Shown here: in pieces, positions 56,379-64,000 of the stretch | How positions within the stretch are numbered: the stretch's first letter is position 1 | How the letters are laid out: each line of letters begins with the position of its first letter | Assembly: GCA_030762935.1 (NCBI GenBank) | Contig: CM060881.1 | Span: 95,840,001 to 95,904,000, forward strand | DNA from: Hymenopus coronatus | Taxonomy: Eukaryota; Arthropoda; Insecta; Mantodea; Hymenopodidae | Direction: 5' to 3' | Length of the DNA stretch: 64,000 nt | Translations under genes and position numbers: made by a program | Notes under the pieces: generated by a model | Seen by the model: the letters and a program-made list of their open reading frames with translations, nothing else | What the model was told of the DNA's origin: nothing | Database searches by the model: none

Positions 56379-56512
56379 ACTTTCTCTTTACGCATTATGT
56401 ACATAGTGTATAGAGAACGTTGTATTCCACTCAAAAATTCGATACTGAGATTTCCGCGGAAATACATGTTTTGGATCCCCCTGAATCCAAAAGTAGTATA
56501 TTCAGAAAAAGC

Positions 56513-56548
<36 letters not shown>

Positions 56549-57183
56549 TGTTGACAGAATAGCTCAAAAACGAAAAGACCATTGAATACCAAACTTGGTA
56601 TTTAAGTTTGACATCTTCCAAGGATGCGACACGAAGATTTTCAAGAAAATCCCCACACCCCCAACTACCCTTTACATGGAACTTTTTTCGAACATTTTGT
56701 TTTTCTTAACAATTTTAATTAAAATATCGTATATTAAAGATATTTTACCTGACAAAGAAAATGCATACCTTGAATTTTCTGGGAATAGGCTCAAAGATTA
56801 CTTTATTCTGACTCAATTTTATGGAATTTTGTAGAACTGCTAAACCATAAGAGATGGACGAAAAATGTGGAGACGTTAAAACCCCCAATTTATGTTATAA
56901 GCATTTTTTCGTGGAGTAGATAGGTTTTTATATATTCCTTGTTTTTAGTTTTAGCTTTGAAAAACTTATACTTTTCTAATACAGGAGTTTGTCAACTCCT
57001 GTCCATACAAACTTAATTCACCAGGTTTTGACTATCACTTTAACTTATGGTACTCCCTTATTGCGCTTCTAATTACAAGGAAGCAAGTAATAAGACTATT
57101 TCTGCCATTTTTTTCCCGATTAGCATGAAGTAAGAAGCATAAGTTTTTTAACAATAATTTTTTTGCAGAGAGATAGAGAAAGT
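56379..57183 (+). repeat. Family A, copy 22 (full length)
   Basis: ACTTTCTCTTTACG at left and TAGAGAAAGT plus CATGTGAATGGAACGCATCAG at right, 805 bp. Intact ATGTACATAGTGTATAGAGAA, a GT tract, TACCAAACTTGGTA palindrome and all later blocks. The 81- and 79-residue frames are readings of the repeat. Confidence 0.92.
56515..56547. repeat. (GT)n microsatellite
   Basis: About 16 GT units at the family A tract position. Confidence 0.95.
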
Positions 57184-57509
57184 CATGTGAATGGAACGCA
57201 TCAGATTTTTATGTGTGCTTCCTGTGCAGAATAAAACAATATTTAGATTACTGATGACAAAATGTTTGCGTTTTGTGCTCTCATGTCATATAGTTTATTT
57301 TTATTTCATGAACCAAGCATATATAAAGCAGTCAATAGTTATTTCATTAGCCATATTGTCTTGAATATCCAGTGCAATTTTCAGCTTCTGTGCATCAGAA
57401 TTGTAAGAGGAAATGCTTTAAAAATGAAAAGAGATGGGAGAAATTAAGTTTCAAGTTTACACATGTAGGATATTTAAAGGTTAAAAATCTGATGTGTTCT
57501 ATTCACATT
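57184..57509. other. AT-rich DNA between two opposed family A copies
   Basis: About 325 bp without recognised content, between a plus copy and a minus copy lying tail to tail. Confidence 0.4.
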
Positions 57510-58271
57510 ACTTTATATTTCTACAACAAATTATTGTTAAAAAGCTTATGCTTCTATTTACTTCATGCTAAACGAGAAAAAAATTAACAGAAATAGTTTT
57601 ATTACTCGCTTCCTTGTAAGTAGAAGCGAAATAAGGGAGTACCATAGGTTAACGTGATAGTCAAAAGCTGGTTGCTATGTGACTGAAGTTCCTTTGTATG
57701 GACAGGAGTTGACAGATTCCTGTATGAAAAGGTTTAAATTTTTTAAAGCTGAAACCAAAAACAAGGAATATCTCAAAAACCATAAACTCCACAAAAATGT
57801 ACATAACACAAATTGTGTGTTTTAACGTGCTCTACATTTTTTGTGTGATAAGCTTTTGTCCCATCTTCTGCGGTTTAGCTGTTAATGCAAAATTCCGTGA
57901 AATTCATCCAGCATAGTCTTCAGAGGCTACTCCTAAAAAATTCAAGATATACATTTTATTTGTCTTGTAAATATCTTTAATATATGATATTTTAATCAAA
58001 ATCGTTAGAGCCATTTTTGATAAAATAAAAAGTTTCGAAAAAAGTTCCACGTAAAGGGTGGTTTGTGGTGGTGGGATTTTCTTGAAAATCTTCGTGTCGC
58101 ATCCTTGGAAGATACCAAACCTAAATACCATGTTTGGTTTTTAACGGTCTTTTCGTTTTTGAGCTATGCTGCCCACACATACACACATACAAACACGGAC
58201 ATTTTTTCTAAAAAAAATTGGATTACAATATCTTCTCTACACACTATGTACATAGTACGTGTAGAGAAAGT
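57510..58271 (-). repeat. Family A, copy 23 (minus)
   Basis: ACTTTATATTTCTAC at left (decayed end) and ACTATGTACATAGTACGTGT then AGAGAAAGT at right. The blocks are in order, with a small deletion between the internal palindrome and head (about 58205-58225). 762 bp. Confidence 0.9.
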
Positions 58272-58274
58272 AAG

Positions 58275-60245
58275 AAGGCGTAAGGCTACAATACTTTGGA
58301 AGTGTGTAAAATAAGATTGATAGAGTTACTTTTTTTAAAAAAATAAAAGTGATATTTTGATCGAAAATAACATTGCCCTCTAAATTCACGATAATTCGGT
58401 TTGTTTGAACCATTCTTCAGCATATAAAATGTCATTTTTTAGTCTTCTGCGTGAAGAGAAAGTAAGGCAGCATGGAATATGTCCTGGAGAAGAAATCATT
58501 GTAACTAGTTGATTATAAAATAACGAGGACACCTTCTCAACAAAAATAATCTTTATATTTCATGAAGGTCATACGTTTATCTAATGGACTTAAGACGGTT
58601 GTCATATAAGTGTTATTCATTGCCCTAGGCAGAACTTACAACATGGTCGCATGCTTATTCTCATGGTTCATGGCAGTAAAATGCATGAGAACGATAGGAG
58701 TAGATATGAAGACCGGAAGAATTCCCTAACCTTGCAGTTTGTCAACTAGACTCGCATTATGTGGACGGCAAAGTAAGAAACTTCGCTATTTTCTTATTGT
58801 CAATAATTTACTTGACTGTTATGCTGAAGCAAGACTGGGCGATGTATGCTGGAAGAGGATTTCAACACTGCGGCCAGAGATTGGCCTATTGCACCTGTTA
58901 TCACCAGAAGAGAGGAGGAGCTGAGGGAGGCACAAGAAAATCGGGGTACCTAACGTTTTCAAAAGTAACAATTCGACGCCACATCCCCTCAAATGCTTCC
59001 AGGATTCTCTCAGTGACTCCTATATTCAAATTAGGTTCTGCAGATGCCAGAATAGTAATTTTTACCCAGAACATGTCCATTACAAATCGGAGAACGAAAT
59101 AAAATAAAAGAAGCGGAAAATATAGTTTTGAAAAGGGCAAAAATCAGCATGAGGATGAATAGAATTTGAAACCAGGACATGAAGAGTGAACTAAAATTGA
59201 TGCATTAAACAATAAAATAAAAAAAAAATAGAATGAAATGGAAGGACATATTTAGAAAATAGGAATTGGTAAAATCTTCAAGAAAGCAGTAAACACATAG
59301 AGAAAAACGTCCAAATAAAATAATGCAAGACAGATATAAAAATATAACAGAAAACCGAATAAGGGTACAGTAGAATCCCCATAGCTCGACGACTGTTTTG
59401 TTCAAACATTTGTCAATAATCATTATTTTAAAAAGCTAACTAATTTAATTAACAAAAAATATATCGACGTTCTATTTCTCCGTCACCTATGAAATGAAGC
59501 TACACTCGATGAAATGAATATGAGTGAGTGCCACTCTACGATCATACGAAAACTGGAGATTTCCTCTATATTCTATGTAAATATGTATTGCTATTATTAC
59601 TTCTACAGTAATAATTTTTAGGATATCTTATGTTTTGTGTTTCCTATATTATGTTAGAACATACATTTACGTAAAGTATAATAAATATTATCAGTTGTGA
59701 ATAACATGCCTTTTATTCTGTAAGACTAGTCATTTCGGTAACTCATTGCTCTCTGAATCCACGTTAGGTCGAGTTATCGGGATTCTACTGTATTGACTGT
59801 TCTATGAAGAGCAAAGACGAAGAGGTAGAGGATGATGAAGACTGTGACCTTAAAACCTTGAAATATGTATCTGTTTAGGTATTCAGCCATTATGATAAAG
59901 AAAGACTTGTGGAGAGGGAGGATGCTCATGTTTTAAACAGTTAAAGAGTTGATGAAGAACAAATTTATGGAAACATACAAAGCTGAAAATGCACTGGCAA
60001 AACTTCTGAGAAACTTTTGCTTCAACTGCACTGTTGATTTTCTTGAACAGGCGGTCACAGTCAGTGCGAATTATTCATAAGTCTGTCTAAAATTAAGTTG
60101 ATCAGAAATCCAAATGCGCTCTCGGATGCTTTAACAATTCAAATATCCTTCCTAGCTAAGGAGGAGATGACTGAGGTTATCAGCCCAAAGATTCAGTAAA
60201 TATAATGTTCGCCTGTTTTAGATTAAACTCTCTGGAGTATTGGTT
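58275..60245. other. Intergenic DNA, nothing firm
   Basis: The only noteworthy frame is 58761-59102 (113 residues). It begins with a hydrophobic stretch FAIFLLSIIYLTVML followed by a Cys-rich part (HCGQRLAYCTCYH). I do not recognise it, and it has no promoter, splice or family evidence. The remainder is AT-rich. Confidence 0.3.
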
Positions 60246-60250
60246 ACCAC

Positions 60251-60491
60251 AATGACTGCCTCTGTGGTGAGTGGTCTCGAACTGATTTCTAACTAAGAGG
60301 TCCTGGGTTTGATTCCCGTCGGGGTGAAGAGAATCATTCCCTATCCCCCACATAGTAAGTAAATGTGCCTGTGTTTGAAAATGGAAATGAATGTACCTAA
60401 AGTCAGCGAGTTGTTTCATATTTCAAAACCCCCCAAATAACCATAGCTGTCAAAGTGTGCTACAGAATGAAGCAATATATAAAAGAAAAAA
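60251..60491 (+). repeat. SINE family 3 (plus), most complete head
   Basis: Head GACTGCCTCTGTGGTGAGTG, B box CTGGGTTTGATTCCCG, body with GAATCATTCCCTATCCCCCAC and CCATAGCTGTCAAAGTG, and an A-rich end. It lies just before a family A copy. Confidence 0.85.
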
Positions 60492-60514
60492 ATGTGATGT
60501 GATCCATTCACATG

Positions 60515-61275
60515 ACGCTGTATTTATGCTGTAATAAACTATTCTTACAGCAGTTTATACTACCTAATTCATGCCAATTAAGATAAACAGTAGCAAAAAT
60601 TATTAGTTCCTTAGGAGTAGAAGGACAATAAGGGAGTACATAAGGCTAAAGCGATATTCAAAATGCTAAAAGCTGGTCGCCATGTGATTATAATTCGATT
60701 CTATTTTTATGCGCAGGAGTACAATCAATCAGTCCTGACAAATTTCCATTTGAGAAAAGTTTATAAGTATTTTAAAATTGAAACTAATGTTAAGGAATAC
60801 CTCGGAAATGGTTAACTTCACAAGAAAAATCTATATGACACAAATTGTATGTTTTAACGAGATCTACAATTTTTGTGTAGCAATTTTTTTATCCCTCATA
60901 CGCTATTTCTAGGAAAATCAGGATATTTTGTCATATAAGTATCTTAATATACGGTATTTTAATAAAATTATTAGTCACATTTCAGAAGATCAACTTTTTC
61001 TAATGTTTTCCATGTAAAAGGTAGTTTGGAGTAGTAGAATTGTGTTCAAAATTGTCGTGAAAAAGTGCTGATCTTGATATATAAGTGTGATATCTAACCG
61101 TCTTTTCCTTTTTCAGTTATAGCCTTTACAGACACACACATAAACACATACACGCCTTTTTTTTTTTTTTTTTTTTTTTTAATGCTTGTTTAAGATACAG
61201 GTGACCTTAAAATGTTTATTTCTAATGAAATCTGGGTATTGAATTTCCCAGTGGAATGCAATAACTTCTCAACAC
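60515..61275 (-). repeat. Family A, copy 24 (minus)
   Basis: Tail CATTCACATGACGCTGTA at left, AGATAAACAGTAGCAAAAATT, GGGAGTACATAAGGCTAAAG, AAAGGTAGTTTGGAG, a CA run with a long T-run (about 61159-61180) and GTGGAATGCAATAACTTCTC. The head palindrome is lost. Confidence 0.8.
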
Positions 61276-61444
61276 AGTAAGGTTGAAGTTGCTAATCTAT
61301 ATATTTAAGGACTTCTGAAAACGAAATATAGATACCTATTGGAACCTCGCGACAAATTCAATTGCTTTCTTTTTGAAAAGTCTATTTCATGACCACACTA
61401 GAGTTCAGTTTTGGAAACATTCTGCCTTTATTACCCTCATATGA

Positions 61445-61795
61445 CTCTGTGAGGCTGTGTGAGGCTCTCATTTGGAGGACCCGAGTTCGATTCCCGCCAA
61501 CCTATCATCTGACTGTGGGCATTTCGCAATTTTTCTCAATCTCAGCAAGGCGAATACTGAAGGGCTGTATTCTGACACTATTCTGATTTCATTTTTTTTT
61601 TTAATCTTTTAGGTTGACTACATGGCTGCAGTTCTGTTGGTGGTGGGCAGATGACGCAGAAACTTGCAGTTTTGAACTTTTCACAGCCATGTCAGAGGAA
61701 AGCCTGTCGATTCTTCCCGGTCCCGCTGAAGGGATGTTCTGAAGTGACACCCTCGAGGTCGGATGGAACTCAGCCCGTCTCTAGTCTCTGTGCTG
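61445..61795 (+). repeat. SINE-like segment (family 6-like, copy 3)
   Basis: tRNA-like head GGCTGTGTGAGGCTCTCATT with B box CCCGAGTTCGATTCCCGCC, a T-run at about 61593, and a GC-rich body with CTTCCCGGTCCCGCTGAAGG. The body shares only short phrases with 51.5 kb, so joining them in one family is tentative. Confidence 0.5.
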
Positions 61796-61799
61796 TCCA

Positions 61800-62520
61800 T
61801 TTGTGAATTTGGAAAATCCACAGCATGTAAGATATCTTATTAAATGTATAACAATTATGATACATTACAGTAGTGATAATTTTGCCATATATCAAAATTC
61901 TGGCTTGCATTGATAATTAAACAATGCTTTACTGTCTAAATTCATTGTTCTAATAAAAATGAGCCACAATTGATGCAGTTTTAAAAATATTCAATAATAA
62001 AGTCCAATTTTACAGTAAATGAGTTTAGAAATATGTGTGTTATATTAAATTGTACTATATTAGGCCCAATTAAAGCAAAAAATTACTACTTTTCATACTT
62101 TCAAAACTCTTGATTTTTCAAAATTTAATAATTTATTTCTCAAAATTTTAACATGTTTTTGAAATATTTTGATTATTTTCTTTTACGTCTTTGAGAGGAA
62201 CAAATTGGTTAAGTATTGCTTCGTGTGGAACATTTTTGAACATGGAAAAATGTTGGAAAAATGTTTGCGAGTAAATAAGATTTAAAATTGAGTGTCTTTT
62301 AATATGTAAGCTTGCATCCACTCATCTATAGATTCAGTTAATTGTTAATTAAAGTATGCCAAGTGGGTAAAGAATATATATTCTGAAAGTTTAGAATTCA
62401 TACTATTTAATTTTGAATAAAACAATTTTCTTAGGTTTTCACAATTTTTGGTACAATTTTATAGATGCCTCAGGGAAACTGTGCCATACTTTTGATATAA
62501 TATTAATAACGGCTATTAAA
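61800..62520. other. AT-rich intergenic DNA, nothing recognised
   Basis: Very AT-rich, no frame, no shared repeat. Confidence 0.4.
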
Positions 62521-62523
62521 GTG

Positions 62524-62860
62524 TTGATTTAATTTTTTTTCCTACAAGCCGTGTGTAGGACAGGAGCTGGATCTGGGAGATTCGTGGTTCAAAACCCGGC
62601 TATGGTATAGACTATTTTAGTCTGACTCTACCTACCCAACTCCTGTCCTACACACGGTGAAAGAGCAATTAAATCAATACTAATTGACCATAATACTCGT
62701 AGTTGGCTATACTAAGAATCCTGGGACTTGAAGTACTTACAACATGTAAGTCGCCAATGGAGTATGTCATCTCAAAATAATCCCGGCTATGGCATTAAAT
62801 TTTTCAGTGTGACTCTACCTATGTAGAGTGGTTGGTGAAGCGCATTTGAATGTTGGGAGA
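62524..62860. repeat. SINE family 5, copy 4, with hairpin arms
   Basis: 62524-62688 is a near-perfect inverted repeat. TTGATTTAATT...CGTGTGTAGGACAGGAGCTGG at left pairs with CCAACTCCTGTCCTACACACGG...AATTAAATCAA at right, with a B-box-like GATTCGTGGTTCAAAACCC in the loop. The following part (to 62860) matches the other family 5 copies: GAAGTACTTACAACATG and a repeated CCCGGCTATGGCAT / GACTCTACCTA module. Confidence 0.75.
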
Positions 62861-63365
62861 AGAGCAGATATCACTTGAAGTTCTGATTATTATCACCAGC
62901 AATGCACATAACATTCAGGGGACTATATTTCTTCTGGTCAAATAAATGCATATACAGGAAGCATATATTTCTTAAGTACTGTTACGTTAGGCGAGGGTGT
63001 GAGATAATTTCCGGAGAAACTGGTTCCTTTCCTAGCAGTCAATCAATCAGATAAACTCACTCACTCACCCACCTGCAGGCCTGCAGCTGTGCTCATTACC
63101 ATGCAAAGCCGAGTCTGGGCCTTTAATAAGATTTGGCGAAACGGTGGGAGAATGTAGTAACTCGAGAAACTCTGTTCGCGGAACAGAAATGCAGCCACGG
63201 GGTAGGATGCGGGTGAGGAAGGGGTAGTCCTTGACTTCTACCGCACACACCTTGCCCTCTTAGCTTTTTGCACTTCCTTTCTTAGGCGCGTTCTCGTCGG
63301 TGTGTAATGTTGCGAGTTTATAAAATCTCTGAATCAGGCGACGTTTAATGGGCACACATAAAGTT
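62861..63365. other. Intergenic DNA with a GC-richer block
   Basis: 63060-63310 is GC-richer. The 61-residue minus frame has no motif. Unassigned. Confidence 0.35.
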
Positions 63366-63369
63366 TATA

Positions 63370-63520
63370 GGCGGCGCTGTGGGTGAGTGGTTAGACCGCT
63401 CGCCTCCCATCTAAGCGGCCCATGTTAGAATCCAAGCGCCCGCACGTGGGATTCGGGTGGACGAAGTGGCGTCTGGGCGGATTTTCTCGGGTCCACTCAT
63501 AAGATCCTCACGTTTACCCT
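63370..63520 (+). repeat. SINE family 4, 5-prime part
   Basis: GGCGGCGCTGTGGGTGAGTGG, TTAGACCGCTCGCCTCCCATC, a decayed B box (GTTAGAATCCAAGC), CGTGGGATTCGGGTGGAC and TTTTCTCGGGTCC. The downstream half of the SINE is missing. Confidence 0.8.
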
Positions 63521-63904
63521 TCTCTTTACGATTCTTTTTAATTGCTATCATCTTCTTAATTTTTGATGTTGAAATTGCATTAATCAAAATATTAATTTTG
63601 GTAATTAATGATAAGAATTTCTTTCCTTTGAAGTTTTAAAAGTAAGACTTAATTTTGGTTTACAAGATCCATCAATTGCTCCATTATCACCTTTCAAATC
63701 ATCAATTTCGCTTACATTTCATGTCATCCATTTCCTCATGTTCTTGCCTGGCTACGGGCTCACCCCTCATAACAGGTTCTCCACCTTGCTGTTTTGTGCC
63801 ATAGGCTCCCCAACAGGCTTCTGACCCTTAGGCATTGGCTTGTAAGTCCTAGGGGCGTCAATCCTACAGTTCTGGGGCGGATACATGAATTTTATATATG
63901 TTGC
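63521..63904. other. Intergenic DNA, nothing recognised
   Basis: AT-rich then mixed composition. No supported feature. Confidence 0.4.
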
Positions 63905-64000
63905 TAGGGTAGCTCGGGTGGTACAGCACCTGCCTAATGTGCGAGGGTCCCTGATTCGATTCGCATTTGGGCTCCAGAAACCTTTCTTTAAACAAAGGTT
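63905..64000 (+). repeat. tRNA-headed SINE cut by window edge
   Basis: GGGTAGCTCGGGTGGTACAGC (A-box region), TGCCTAATGTGCGAGGGTCC and CTGATTCGATTCGC (B box) form a tRNA-like head. The 3-prime body lies outside the window. The mismatched acceptor and anticodon arms argue against a functional tRNA gene. Confidence 0.65.

Noticed and set aside
58761..59102. 113-residue frame with a hydrophobic start and a cysteine cluster, resembling a secreted peptide
   Set aside because: Only composition supports it: no cleavage-site logic, no second exon, no relatives recognised. Kept as a remark, not a gene.
63905..63980. Possible functional tRNA genes (also at 2781, 27560, 44395)
   Set aside because: A and B boxes are present, but the arms do not form a proper cloverleaf by eye and related copies with SINE bodies occur elsewhere, so they are SINE heads.

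Overview
This is non-coding, repeat-saturated DNA from a eukaryotic nuclear genome. The signs are AT-rich sequence, very low coding density, no operons, several tRNA-headed SINE families (three with visible poly-A tails), and decayed mariner, Tc1 and non-LTR element coding sequence. The transposon types and the codon-level look of the remnants point to an arthropod, probably an insect with a large genome. I cannot name the species. I see no intact protein gene, rRNA, free-standing tRNA gene or CRISPR array. Most longer open frames are accidental readings of repeats; the apparent frames at 22.05-24.5 kb, for instance, are a 55-bp minisatellite.

One interspersed element, called family A here, makes up roughly a quarter of the window in about 25 full or partial copies on both strands. 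A full copy is about 0.77-0.83 kb. It runs from a T-run and ACTTTCTCTA, through a terminal palindrome around CTATGTACATAG, a GT/CA tract, and a second palindrome around TACCAAACTTGGTA. It ends in TAGAGAAAGT plus a conserved tail of about 25 bp (CATGTGAATGGAACACATCAG). No copy has a consistent reading frame, so it behaves like a non-autonomous element.

Layout: 0-9 kb holds three family A copies, SINEs of families 1, 3 and 4, a foldback repeat (family B) and an AT-rich repeat (family C). 9.3-22.1 kb is an almost continuous, partly nested run of family A copies with SINE insertions. 22.06-24.59 kb is a minisatellite of about 55 bp whose unit resembles the family A tail it adjoins. 25.3-26.0 kb is a mariner rearranged so that both ends are 3-prime ends. 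27.5-32.8 kb holds family A, SINE family 5, a broken LINE reverse transcriptase and a transposase fragment. 33-43 kb is mostly unique AT-rich DNA with a decayed coding sequence on the minus strand (36.8-37.7 kb), an LTR-like segment, a TATA-containing promoter-like segment and a foldback element with 40-bp arms. 43-52 kb contains several SINEs, family A fragments and an N-terminal mariner remnant. 53.65-56.17 kb is a decayed Tc1-like transposon carrying another repeat. The rest holds more family A, SINEs and a hairpin SINE.

I found no coordinated gene system. The notable content is repeat biology: the density and palindromic structure of family A, the satellite apparently seeded by its tail, the double-3-prime-end mariner, and the foldback and hairpin elements. 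All family names (A-D, SINE 1-6) are local labels from comparing copies by eye inside this window.
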